DNA of 64,000 nucleotides from Pseudomonadota bacterium (GTDB lineage: Bacteria; Pseudomonadota; Gammaproteobacteria; Xanthomonadales; Xanthomonadaceae), in the NCBI GenBank assembly GCA_018242485.1, contig JAFEBV010000020.1, positions 157,781 through 221,780 of the forward strand, read 5' to 3'. The notes under the pieces were generated by a model. The model was not told where the DNA came from. It saw only the letters and a program-made list of their open reading frames with translations, and ran no database searches. Of the stretch, positions 46,748 to 55,129 are shown piece by piece (the stretch's first letter is position 1; every line of letters starts with the position of its first letter). A program made the position numbers and the translations under genes.

Positions 46748-47770
46748 TCAATTCAACTGGGTAAACTGGATGCGCGGCGTGGCACCACCCCAAGCATTGC
46801 ACATCAGCAAGTTTAGATTGTTGGTTTCGCCGGTTGTGCCTGCCTGTTTGAGGCAGGTGGGGACTGCCGTCGAACCGTCGGTCACGACGAGCTTGACCTG
46901 CATGAACGAGCCGGGGTTGAACTGCGCCATCGAGCCGCCGGCATTGCCCACCACGTTGAATTCCGCCTGATTCCACACGGTGCCGATGTACAGGACGCTG
47001 TCCGGCTCGCTCAGCGAGTACGCGGTGTTGTTGTAGGTGAAGGTCACCGTGTCGTTGCCGTTGGCAACAGCCGAGCCGGTGAGGGTTTCGCCTTGCAGGG
47101 CGGTACCCGGGATATCCGGCGCGCTCACATAGTCGGAGTTGGTGTAGCAATCGGCGCCGCCGTCGCTCCAGAAGCCGTCGGGACAGGCGTTCTGGTAGTT
47201 GATCAGCCAGTACTGCATGAACACCGCGGCGCTGCCTTGCACCGCGTAGTCGGGCGAATAGATGAACTGCTGCCAGACGAAGCAGCCCTGCGCGCCGCCA
47301 TTGCATGCGGCCGTGGCGGGGGCGAAGTTCGTGTTGATCTGCAGCGTGTACTCGTTCGGGCCGAGAATGCCGCCGCCACCGAAGGCGGGAACTCCCACGC
47401 TCTGTTCCCACTGCACGCCGCGCACCAGCGGGAAGCTGCCAACCACCTGGCTGATCAAGCCATTCACGGCAAGCGCGTAATCATGCCCGTCGCCGACGAT
47501 GTCGCGCTGCTTCGCGGCGGCGATGCGCGGGCCAGGCGTGTAGTGGTAGGGCGTTGCATGGCACTGGTCGCGCACCCACATCACGCTGGGATAGGTAGTG
47601 TGGAAACAGCCGGAAGCGGGCGCGGGATTCTGCCGCACCGATTTTTCCCACAGCGCATGCGCCATCGCTTCGTTGGGTGCGGCGAAGGCGGACGAAGCCG
47701 CGCAGCCGGTCACGGCGGCGAGTGCGATCAGGATCATGCGGCGAATGGTCGATGTTGGCAGCGAATTCAT
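46748..47770 (-). CDS. Secreted protein of unrecognised family
   Basis: A 340-residue protein with a signal peptide (MILIALAAVTGCAASSAFA). The mature part is rich in aromatic, glycine and asparagine residues and appears all-beta, with blocks GFWSDGGADCYTNSDYV, GGGGILGPNEYTLQINTNF, GCFVWQQFIYSP and AVFMQYWLINYQNACP. Six or more cysteines are spaced as if disulfide-bonded. I recall proteins of this look in actinomycetes and proteobacteria without a function; I will not assign one. GGAG six bases before the ATG at 47770 fixes the start. It is flanked by its own terminator and sits between tsaD and rpsU, which are normally close. Confidence 0.75.
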   Translation of the reverse strand: MNSLPTSTIRRMILIALAAVTGCAASSAFAAPNEAMAHALWEKSVRQNPAPASGCFHTTYPSVMWVRDQCHATPYHYTPGPRIAAAKQRDIVGDGHDYALAVNGLISQVVGSFPLVRGVQWEQSVGVPAFGGGGILGPNEYTLQINTNFAPATAACNGGAQGCFVWQQFIYSPDYAVQGSAAVFMQYWLINYQNACPDGFWSDGGADCYTNSDYVSAPDIPGTALQGETLTGSAVANGNDTVTFTYNNTAYSLSEPDSVLYIGTVWNQAEFNVVGNAGGSMAQFNPGSFMQVKLVVTDGSTAVPTCLKQAGTTGETNNLNLLMCNAWGGATPRIQFTQLN

Positions 47771-48161
47771 GAGTGTCTCCGGTTGGTAAATCGTTGTGGG
47801 TACCATGCCCTCGCCAGATGTGGCGTGAGTGTTGGTTGAAGCTCCGCTATGTTGCGTGATTGCCCCCTGGTTTCGCGGCGCGTTTCGGTGGGTTCTGTCT
47901 GCCGCTCATCGTGAGCGGTGGCGGTGGTCGAATTCCCTCGCGTGGTGGCCTTGAAACCGTTCCGTGCCCCGATCTTCGGCATCCGGCGCAATCTGCAAGC
48001 CGGTGAAACGGCGGGGTAAAGAAAGCTGAAAATAGCAGTCGCATGCTCCGCTCCAAGAAGAAAAACTTAACAATGAAGGGCCGTGTTTCTGGGCGTGGCG
48101 GCTGACCATCTCGGCCCGGCTGGCGGTGGCGATTGGGCGTATGGGTCGGCAGCGGGTCGAC
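47771..48161. other. Long intergenic region upstream of rpsU
   Basis: No gene or RNA recognised in about 390 bases. It must contain the promoter of the secreted-protein gene and probably upstream control of rpsU. An AT-rich patch (AAGAAGAAAAACTTAACAAT, near 48054) stands out in the middle. Confidence 0.5.
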
Positions 48162-48190
48162 TTGCGCCGCCGGGAGCGTACGGGTATCAT
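48162..48190 (+). promoter_or_regulatory. Sigma-70-type promoter candidate of rpsU
   Basis: TTGCGC (48162-48167) and TATCAT (48185-48190) are separated by 17 bases and end 49 bases before the rpsU ATG. Confidence 0.5.
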
Positions 48191-48239
48191 GCGCGGCTCG
48201 CCCGTTCGTCTGGGCGGTTTCCCGTCATCCGGAGTCTTC

Positions 48240-48455
48240 ATGCCGTCCGTCAAAGTCCGCGAAAACGAGCCTTTCGAGTTTGCGCTGCGCCGCTTCAAGC
48301 GCACCTGCGAGAAGGCTGGTGTCCTTGCCGAAACCCGCAAGCGCGAGTTCTACGAAAAGCCGACGCAGGAGCGCAAGCGCAAGGCCGCCGCGGCGGTGAA
48401 GCGGCAGATGCACCGCAGCGCGCGCGACGTGACCAAGCGCCAGCGGTTGTACTGA
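48240..48455 (+). CDS. rpsU: 30S ribosomal protein S21
   Basis: A 71-residue basic protein of the small ribosomal subunit: [40 protein letters not shown] and the lysine/arginine-rich tail are diagnostic. GGAG six bases before the ATG. It is the first gene of the classical rpsU-dnaG-rpoD macromolecular synthesis operon; an intrinsic terminator follows, which fits high expression of rpsU relative to the downstream genes. Confidence 0.98.
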   Translation: MPSVKVRENEPFEFALRRFKRTCEKAGVLAETRKREFYEKPTQERKRKAAAAVKRQMHRSARDVTKRQRLY

Positions 48456-48474
48456 GTTTCGCGTTTCCGCAGGA

Positions 48475-48505
48475 AGCCGGCGCGCGCGAGCGTAGCCGGC
48501 TTTTT
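48475..48505 (+). terminator. Intrinsic terminator after rpsU
   Basis: AGCCGGC (48475-48481) pairs with GCCGGCT (48495-48501), followed by five T residues (48501-48505). In related operons a partial terminator here lowers readthrough into dnaG. Confidence 0.8.
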
Positions 48506-48663
48506 GTGTTTATGGGGTTCCATCCGCTGACCGCGGCATCTCGCCTGTTGGCGGTAGCGGATGGATCGGACGATGTGGCTGCCCAGCGTGCGATAGCGTC
48601 CAACCCATGCTTGCCCCGAACGGAGTGGAGCCTGCGACTGCCGACGGTGAACCAGTCCGTTCA

Positions 48664-48714
48664 CCGTTCGCGATGAGCCGCCTGCCCGAGCCTGTCGAAG
48701 GGAACCATGAACGG
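48664..48714. repeat. Extragenic palindrome, CCGTTC...GAGCCTGTCGAA...GAACGG type
   Basis: CCGTTC at 48664-48669 and GAACGG at 48709-48714 bound GATGAGCC and GAGCCTGTCGAAGGGAACCA. This resembles a repeat often found between genes in Xanthomonadales and other proteobacteria. It lies just before the yqeY ribosome site. Confidence 0.55.
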
Positions 48715-48732
48715 CAAACCTGGAGTATTGGC

Positions 48733-49179
48733 ATGTCCCTGAAAGCCCGCCTCACCGACGACATGAAGGCCGCGATGAAATCCGGCGAAAAGTTCCGGCT
48801 CGGCGTGATCCGGCTGGCCAACGCCGCGATCAAGCAGCGCGAGGTGGACGAGCGCATCGCGCTCGACGACGCGCAGGTACTCGCGGTGCTGGAGAAGATG
48901 CTCAAGCAGCGCAAGGATTCGATCACCCAGTACGAAGCCGCCGGACGCGAGGATCTGGCGCAGGTCGAGCGCGACGAGATGGTGGTGATCCAGGCCTACC
49001 TGCCGCAGCAGATGTCCGCCGATGAACTCGCCGCCGAAATCGCCGCCGCGATCGCGGCTTCTGGTGCCAAGGGCCCGGCCGACATGGGCAAGGTGATGGC
49101 CGTGCTCAAGCCGCGTATCGCTGGCCGCGCCGACATGGGCCAGGCCTCGGCGCTGGTGAAGCAGAAGCTCGCTGGATGA
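48733..49179 (+). CDS. yqeY: GatB/YqeY-domain protein
   Basis: A 148-residue YqeY-family protein: MSLKARLTDDMKAAMKSGEKFRLGVIRLANAAIK, RKDSITQYEAAGREDLAQVERDEMVVIQAYLPQQMS and GPADMGKVMAVLKPRIAGRADMGQASALVKQKL. The family shares the tail domain of GatB, an amidotransferase subunit that handles mischarged tRNA, but its own role is not defined. It commonly sits between rpsU and dnaG, as here. Confidence 0.94.
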   Translation: MSLKARLTDDMKAAMKSGEKFRLGVIRLANAAIKQREVDERIALDDAQVLAVLEKMLKQRKDSITQYEAAGREDLAQVERDEMVVIQAYLPQQMSADELAAEIAAAIAASGAKGPADMGKVMAVLKPRIAGRADMGQASALVKQKLAG

Positions 49180-49222
49180 TGCAAGATTCCGCACCTTGGG
49201 GAGCGCATTTCCGGGGGTGCGG

Positions 49223-50275
49223 ATGAACACGAAACGGCTGTTCGGCGCGGTTGTTGCGGGTCTTGCCCTGCTGGTGACGGGCATCGCGGTGGCCGGCTCA
49301 CCTGCCACGACGCAGGCGCCTGCGTCGCGCCCTCCGGAGTACCGCGTCGTCCACGGCTGGCCCGTGCTCCCGGCGGGCGAAGTACTCGGTTCCGTCGCCG
49401 GCGTGGGCGTCGACTCGCATGGCGAGGTCTTCGTCTTCCATCGCGCCGGACGCACCTGGCCGGCGTCGGACGAACTGGATCTCGCGCCGATCGCCGCCCC
49501 CACGATCGACGTCTTCGACGGCCGCAGCGGCGCGCTGGTGACACGCTGGGGAGCCAACACATTCGCCATGCCGCATGGCCTGACCATCGACGACCACGGC
49601 AACGTCTGGTTGACCGACGTCGCGCTGCAACAGGTCTACAAGTATTCGCACGATGGACGGCTGCTGCTCACGATCGGCGAGCGCGGCGTTGCCGGGAACG
49701 ACGCCGGCCACTTCAATCGTCCGACCGAAGTCGCGGTGGCCCCGGACGGCTCGTTCTACGTCAGCGATGGCTACCGGAACACCCGGATCATGAAGTTTTC
49801 CGCCGCAGGAAAATTCCTGTTCCAGTGGGGAACGAAGGGCAGCGGGCCGGGCCAGTTCGATCTCCCGCACGGCGTAACACTGGATGCGCACGGCAAGGTT
49901 TACGTTGCCGACCGCAGCAACCAGCGCATCCAGATCTTCGACGCGTCCGGCCACTACCTGCGCGAATGGAAAGACGGCCGGATCGGGCGGCCCTATGCCA
50001 TCGCCATCGATCACGACGGACATGCCTTCGTCGCCGATGGCGGCGACCAGCCGAAAGCGCCGCCGGATCGTTCCGCGTGGGTCGAAGTCGCGCCCGATGG
50101 AAGCCCGCTGGCGCGCATCGGCCGGTTCGGCAACTACGACGGGCAATTCGAGATGGCCCACGCGATCGCCGTGGCTGCCGACGGCGCCGTGTACGTGGGC
50201 GACATCACCGGTGCGCGCGTGCAGAAGTTCGTCCGCGTCGGTTCCAGCGACGAGCACGCGACGACCACGCACTAG
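49223..50275 (+). CDS. Secreted NHL-repeat protein, amidating-lyase-like
   Basis: A 350-residue protein with a signal peptide (LFGAVVAGLALLVTGIAVAGS) and a beta-propeller of NHL repeats (GNVWLTDVALQQVYKYSHDG, GSFYVSDGYRNTRIMKFSAAG, GKVYVADRSNQRIQIFDASG, GAVYVGDITGARVQKF). This layout is annotated as peptidyl-alpha-hydroxyglycine alpha-amidating-lyase-like, after the eukaryotic PAL enzyme; bacterial substrates are unknown. GGGGG lies upstream of the ATG at 49223. Only four bases separate its stop from dnaG, so it is cotranscribed with primase, an unexpected partner. Confidence 0.88.
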   Translation: MNTKRLFGAVVAGLALLVTGIAVAGSPATTQAPASRPPEYRVVHGWPVLPAGEVLGSVAGVGVDSHGEVFVFHRAGRTWPASDELDLAPIAAPTIDVFDGRSGALVTRWGANTFAMPHGLTIDDHGNVWLTDVALQQVYKYSHDGRLLLTIGERGVAGNDAGHFNRPTEVAVAPDGSFYVSDGYRNTRIMKFSAAGKFLFQWGTKGSGPGQFDLPHGVTLDAHGKVYVADRSNQRIQIFDASGHYLREWKDGRIGRPYAIAIDHDGHAFVADGGDQPKAPPDRSAWVEVAPDGSPLARIGRFGNYDGQFEMAHAIAVAADGAVYVGDITGARVQKFVRVGSSDEHATTTH

Positions 50276-50279
50276 CCCC

Positions 50280-52001
50280 ATGGCCCGCATCCCCGACGCC
50301 TTCATCGACGATCTGCTCGCGCGCACCGATCTGGTCGAGTTGATCGGCGCGCGGGTGCCGCTCAAGCGGCAGGGGCGCGAGTATTCGGCGCGCTGCCCGT
50401 TCCATGACGAGCGTTCGCCCTCGTTCACGGTCTCGCCGAGCAAGCAGTTCTACCACTGCTTCGGCTGCGGCGCGCACGGCACCGCGATCGCCTTCCTGAT
50501 GAACTACGACCGCCTCGAATTCCTCGATGCGGTCGAGGAGCTGGCCAAGCGTGCCGGCGTGGAGGTGCCGAAAGATACCCGCGCGCGCAACGCCAGCGGC
50601 GAATCGCTCGATCTGTACGCGGCGCTCGAAGCGGCCGCGCAGTTCTTCAAGAGACAACTGGATGCCACGCCGCAGGCGCAGGATTACCTGCGCCAACGCG
50701 GTGTCGATGCCGAGAATCGCCAGCGTTTCGGCATCGGCTACGCGCCCGATGCCTGGGATGCGTTGAAGAACGCACTGGGCACCGACGAGCGGCGCATGCG
50801 CCTGCTCGAATCGGCGGGATTGTTTTCGAAGGGCGATTCAGGCCGCGTCTACGACAAGTTCCGCAAGCGGATCATGTTTCCGATTCACGACCGTCGCGGG
50901 CGCGTGATCGCCTTCGGCGGAAGAGTCACCGACAAGGACGATTCGCCGAAGTATCTGAACTCGCCCGAGACCAGCCTGTTCCACAAGGGCCGCGAACTCT
51001 ACGGCCTGTGGCAGGTGCGACAGGCGCATTCGAAGATCGAGCGACTGATCGTGGTCGAGGGCTACATGGACGTGGTCGCACTGTTCCAGTACGGGGTGAC
51101 GCAGGCGGTGGCGACGCTGGGTACCGCGACCACGCCCGAGCACGCCGAGCTGCTGTTCCGCAACGCGCCCGACGTGGTGTTCTGTTTCGATGGCGACAAG
51201 GCCGGCCGCGGAGCGGCGTGGAAGGCGCTGGAATCGGCGCTGCCGCGCATGCGCGACGGGCGGCAGGCGTTCTTCCTGTTCCTGCCCGAGGGCGAGGATC
51301 CCGACAGCATCGTGCGCAAGGACGGCGCGGCCGGATTCGAGGCACGGTTGGCGCAGGCGATGCCGCTGTCGGAGTTCCTGTTCGCCGAGTTGTCGAAGGA
51401 CGTGAAGCTCGGCTCGCTCGACGGCAAGGCGCGTCTGGCCGAGCGCGCGCGGCCGTTGCTGGCGCAGATCCCCGACGGCGCCTTCCGCGACCTGATGCAC
51501 GCGCGACTGACCGAGTTGACGGGTGCGAACCTCGCGAAACCGCAACCGGAAACGCCGCGCGCACCCGCTCCGCAACGTGCGGGCGCGACCGCACGCCGCA
51601 GCTTGGTGCGCAGCGCGATCTGCCTGTTGCTGCAGGAGCCGGCACTCGCGCAGGACACGCCGTGGCCGCCGTTGTTCGGTGCGCTGCGTCAGCCCGGCGT
51701 GGGCTTGCTGGTCGAACTCGTCGCACTGGTGCGCGAACGCCCGCAGTTGACCACCGGCGCCCTGCTCGAACACATGGCCGGGCGCGAAGAAGAAGCCGCA
51801 CTGCACAAGCTCGCGCAACAGACATTGCCCGGCGACACGGCCACATGGCGCGAGGAATGGCGCGACGTGCTGGCCCAGCTCGACCAGCAGACCCTCGCGC
51901 AGCGGGTGGATGAATTGAAAACGCAGCAGGCGAACGCTGGATTGTCCAACGAGGACAAGGACGAACTGCGCGAGCTGATGAAATTGATCGTGCGGCGCTG
52001 A
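50280..52001 (+). CDS. dnaG: DNA primase DnaG
   Basis: A 573-residue primase that makes RNA primers at the replication fork. The zinc-binding CHC2 site is C39, H42, C60, C63 (ARCPFHDERSPSF...FYHCFGCG). The Toprim catalytic domain has IVVEGYMDVVALFQYG and FCFDGDKAGRGAA. The C-terminal part contacts DnaB helicase. The ATG at 50280 follows the NHL gene by four bases. rpoD, its usual neighbour, is not downstream. Confidence 0.97.
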   Translation: MARIPDAFIDDLLARTDLVELIGARVPLKRQGREYSARCPFHDERSPSFTVSPSKQFYHCFGCGAHGTAIAFLMNYDRLEFLDAVEELAKRAGVEVPKDTRARNASGESLDLYAALEAAAQFFKRQLDATPQAQDYLRQRGVDAENRQRFGIGYAPDAWDALKNALGTDERRMRLLESAGLFSKGDSGRVYDKFRKRIMFPIHDRRGRVIAFGGRVTDKDDSPKYLNSPETSLFHKGRELYGLWQVRQAHSKIERLIVVEGYMDVVALFQYGVTQAVATLGTATTPEHAELLFRNAPDVVFCFDGDKAGRGAAWKALESALPRMRDGRQAFFLFLPEGEDPDSIVRKDGAAGFEARLAQAMPLSEFLFAELSKDVKLGSLDGKARLAERARPLLAQIPDGAFRDLMHARLTELTGANLAKPQPETPRAPAPQRAGATARRSLVRSAICLLLQEPALAQDTPWPPLFGALRQPGVGLLVELVALVRERPQLTTGALLEHMAGREEEAALHKLAQQTLPGDTATWREEWRDVLAQLDQQTLAQRVDELKTQQANAGLSNEDKDELRELMKLIVRR

Positions 52002-52059
52002 TCGGCCATCGGGCTGGAGCGGTTCGCCGAGCGAAGTCGCCGTATCGGCAACGATCGCC

Positions 52060-52983
52060 TCAAGGCCGCAATTGCAATTGCGCGCGCGGGAAATCGATCG
52101 CGATGGAGCCCATCTGCGCGAGCTGGCCGATGCCCAGGATCATCGCCGGCGCATCGTCGATGTCGAGCGCGCGGAATACCGGCATGTCGGCGAAGCGCAC
52201 GGTCGGCCGCGCGAATGCGACTCCACCGATGGCGATGCGGTTCAGCGTGGCCTGTTCCACGTCGCGCGTGTGCCCGAAGGTGTCGTTGAAGGTGCCGCCG
52301 GGGGTCAGGCGCGGGTCGCCGGGGACGATGCCGAGCGCGGCTTGCAGGCGCGGGTTGCCGATGTTGTAAGGCGCGCCGGTATCCACCACCGCCTTCACCG
52401 GCACGCCGTCGATGTGGATGTCCACGACAAGGATGCCGTGGCGCAACTGCCCGTCCACCGCCGCGAAACCTTCCGGCGTCGGCACGCTGGGGCCGGACAC
52501 CAGCGTGGGCGTGCGCAGGTCCAGTTCGATGCGGCCGTGCGCGAACGGCGCCATGCCGAGGATGCCGTCGCCCTGCGCTTGCGGCAGCAGCAGCAAGGGT
52601 ACGTCGTGCAGGTCGAACAGTTCGCTGCGGAAGCGGCTAACGGTGACGGTCTGCGCATCCGCATGGCCTATGCCGCCGACCACCTGCCGTTCGACGCCGG
52701 CGCGCAATCCCAGTCGCGACGCCACCGCCTGCGAAAGCACCGCGCCGGTGGCCGCGGTATCCACGGTGAACAGCAACGGCCCACTGCCGTCGAGGGTGAC
52801 CTGCGCCTGCAGGCGACCGCTGGCATCCATCCGCAGCGGCATGCTGCGGGTCGGCGCGGTTGTCGTCGATGTCGTTGTAGTTGTATCGCTGGTTTCAACT
52901 CCGGCAAATCCGGCTCCCGCAGTCGGTGCGGCGAGTGCGAGCCATATCGACAACGCAAGCTTGAACTGGGCGAATGCAGACAT
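52060..52983 (-). CDS. Secreted retropepsin-like aspartic protease
   Basis: A 307-residue protein with a signal peptide (ALSIWLALAAPTAGAG), a threonine-rich linker and two aspartyl-protease-like halves. The first active-site-like motif is FTVDTAATGAVLS (D-T-A rather than D-T-G), the second AVVDTGAPYNIG. Each is followed by a hydrophobic-G element (GILGMAPF and AMILGIGQL). The family is best described as clan AA, retropepsin-like; many bacterial members are periplasmic or outer-membrane with unknown substrates. The start at 52983 gives the signal peptide. It converges on dnaG. Confidence 0.82.
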   Translation of the reverse strand: MSAFAQFKLALSIWLALAAPTAGAGFAGVETSDTTTTTSTTTAPTRSMPLRMDASGRLQAQVTLDGSGPLLFTVDTAATGAVLSQAVASRLGLRAGVERQVVGGIGHADAQTVTVSRFRSELFDLHDVPLLLLPQAQGDGILGMAPFAHGRIELDLRTPTLVSGPSVPTPEGFAAVDGQLRHGILVVDIHIDGVPVKAVVDTGAPYNIGNPRLQAALGIVPGDPRLTPGGTFNDTFGHTRDVEQATLNRIAIGGVAFARPTVRFADMPVFRALDIDDAPAMILGIGQLAQMGSIAIDFPRAQLQLRP

Positions 52984-53090
52984 GCGGATGCGATGGCGTC
53001 GGTGATGGATGGAGCGCGTGCTCGCAGTATCGCATCGCGGGCTGCGCATCCGTCGCGCACAATGCGTTATTCAATCACCGGATTCCACGC

Positions 53091-54086
53091 ATGAGCGATC
53101 CCCTCGGCATGATCGCGATTGGCATACGCGGCGGCATCGGCCCCGCCGAAGCCCTGCATCCGCAGCGCGTTCCGCGCCCGGTTCCGTTACCCGGACAGGT
53201 GCTGGTGCGCGTGCGCGCGGCCGGCGTGAATCGTCCCGATCTGCTGCAACGCGAAGGTCGCTACCCGCCGCCGCCGGGCGCGCCGGACACGCTGGGGCTG
53301 GAGATCGCCGGCGAGGTGGTCGTCGCGGCGGGTCGCTGGCGGGTGGGTGATCGCGTGTGCGCCCTGCTCGGTGGCGGCGGCTACGCGCAGTACGCGGCGG
53401 TCGATGCGCGGCATGCGTTGCCGATCCCGTTCGATGCAAGCATCGACGGCAGCGACTTCGTGCGCGCCGCGGCGCTGCCGGAAACCGTGTTCACCGTGTT
53501 TGCCAACGTGTTCGAGCACGGTGCCTTGCGTGCCGGCGAAACCCTGCTGGTGCACGGTGCCACCTCGGGGATCGGTGTGATGGCGATCCAGATGGGCAAG
53601 GCTGCCGGTGCGCGCGTGATCGCCACCGCGCGCGGCGCAGACAAGGCGGCGCAGGCGCAGTCGCTAGGCGCCGACCTCGCCATCGACACCCTGACGCAGG
53701 ATTTCGGCGCGCTGGCCGAACAGGCCGGCGGCGTGGACGTGGCGCTGGACATGGTCGGCGCGCCGTATTTCGAGGCCACCCTCGGCGCGCTCAACACCGG
53801 CGGACGCATCGTGTATATCGCCGCGCAGGGCGGCGGCACGCTGCAGGTGCCGGTGTGGGCGCTGATGCGCAAGCGCGCGGTGCTCACCGGATCGACCCTG
53901 CGCCCGCGCGATGTCAACGAGAAGGCGCGCCTCGCGGCGCAAGTCGAACGCATCGTGTGGCCGTGGATTCGTGCAGGCCGCGTGCGCGCTGTCGTCGATC
54001 GTATGTTTCCGCTGGAGCAGGCCGCAAAGGCGCATGCGTGGCTGGAAGCCGGCCAGCATGTCGGCAAGGTCGTGCTCACCGTCTGA
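53091..54086 (+). CDS. NAD(P)H-quinone oxidoreductase, PIG3 type
   Basis: A 331-residue zinc-independent medium-chain dehydrogenase/reductase. NRPDLLQREGRYPPPPGAPDTLGLEIAGEVV is the PIG3 signature, LLVHGATSGIGVMAIQMGKAAGARVIATARG the nucleotide-binding fold. Such enzymes reduce quinones with NADPH, in one electron steps for the human protein. The ATG at 53091 gives the usual N-terminus; no clear ribosome site precedes it. Confidence 0.93.
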   Translation: MSDPLGMIAIGIRGGIGPAEALHPQRVPRPVPLPGQVLVRVRAAGVNRPDLLQREGRYPPPPGAPDTLGLEIAGEVVVAAGRWRVGDRVCALLGGGGYAQYAAVDARHALPIPFDASIDGSDFVRAAALPETVFTVFANVFEHGALRAGETLLVHGATSGIGVMAIQMGKAAGARVIATARGADKAAQAQSLGADLAIDTLTQDFGALAEQAGGVDVALDMVGAPYFEATLGALNTGGRIVYIAAQGGGTLQVPVWALMRKRAVLTGSTLRPRDVNEKARLAAQVERIVWPWIRAGRVRAVVDRMFPLEQAAKAHAWLEAGQHVGKVVLTV

Positions 54087-54236
54087 TCGATGCGGGTGTG
54101 GCTTGCGAGGGGTGTCGCGTGTTGCGTGCGTCGTATGCCATCGGTCACCCAACGTTCGTCATGGCATGACTTCGGACGCATGGCGCGCGATGCGTGGTGG
54201 GGTATTTCTGTGCGCACCCCAACCTCGGAGATCGCC

Positions 54237-54431
54237 ATGAACGCCCTCGTCATCCACCAGCGCCGCAATCCTTCCAGCCCCGGCGACAGCGCGCGCGATC
54301 GTCGGCAGCCGCGTCCACCGCACCGGCAGCGCGATTTCGGCGTCGGTTACGGCACCAGCGACGGCTACGCGCCGGCCGATGGCCGCCGCTATGTGCGCGC
54401 ATCGTCGCGGCCGTATTTTCGCTGCGTATGA
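54237..54431 (+). CDS. Small basic hypothetical protein
   Basis: A 64-residue arginine/proline-rich protein starting at ATG 54237, with GGAG seven bases upstream. FGVGYGTSDGYAPADGRRYVR near the C-terminus looks like a conserved block; the N-terminal half is disordered in character. Family not recognised. The good ribosome site is the main reason to call it. Confidence 0.5.
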   Translation: MNALVIHQRRNPSSPGDSARDRRQPRPPHRQRDFGVGYGTSDGYAPADGRRYVRASSRPYFRCV

Positions 54432-54550
54432 GAGTGCTTTGACTCGGCACGGACGCACGATGCGAGCTGCGGCTTCGCACGCCGTTCAGGCAGTTGGTGC
54501 AAACTGTCGATCGTTGAATTTCCTTCTCGCCGATCCATCAGGAGCCCGTC

Positions 54551-54994
54551 ATGACCCGACCACTGTTCGCGTTGCTCGCCTCCGCCGCGTGCGTGCTGGC
54601 GAGCCTCGCCCCGTCGGCGCGCGCCGCCGAAGCCAATCTCGACTGCAAGCTCAGCTACAACCTCAGCGGCTGGTCGCTGATCTACAAGCACACCACCGGC
54701 AAGGGCGTGGTGTCGTGCTCCAACGGCAAGAAGATGCACGTGCACGTGAGCGCACAGGCACTGGGCATCACCGCCGGCAAGTGGAAGATCGACCACGGCG
54801 AGGGCACGTTCTCCGACGTCAAGGACATCTCCGAGGTGCTCGGCGACTACGTGCAGGCCAGCGCGAATGCCGGCGTGGTCAAGTCCGGCGAGGCGCAGGT
54901 GCTGACCAAGGGCCCGGTGTCGCTGGCGCTGGCCGGTGGCGGACGCGGCGTCAACCTCGGCGTGGACATCGGCAAGTTCACGATTTCGCGCTGA
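54551..54994 (+). CDS. Small secreted hypothetical protein
   Basis: A 147-residue protein with a signal peptide (LFALLASAACVLASLAPSARAA). The mature part has two cysteines (LDCKLSYNLSGWSLIYKHTTGKGVVSCSNG) probably joined by a disulfide, and a C-terminal glycine-rich beta stretch (VSLALAGGGRGVNLGVDIGKF). I recognise no family. GGAGCCCGTC before the ATG fits a ribosome site. Stands alone between the small basic gene and the EamA gene. Confidence 0.75.
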   Translation: MTRPLFALLASAACVLASLAPSARAAEANLDCKLSYNLSGWSLIYKHTTGKGVVSCSNGKKMHVHVSAQALGITAGKWKIDHGEGTFSDVKDISEVLGDYVQASANAGVVKSGEAQVLTKGPVSLALAGGGRGVNLGVDIGKFTISR

Positions 54995-55129
54995 AACCTG
55001 CGGCACGGCGTGCGCGAACGCATGCCAGAGCGGATGCCGGTAACCGGGGCGTGAGGCATGCGGCGGCGATTGCATGATTGAACGGGCTTGCGCACAGTGA
55101 GCGCTCGCATCCTGCGCCGAGCACCGCCC

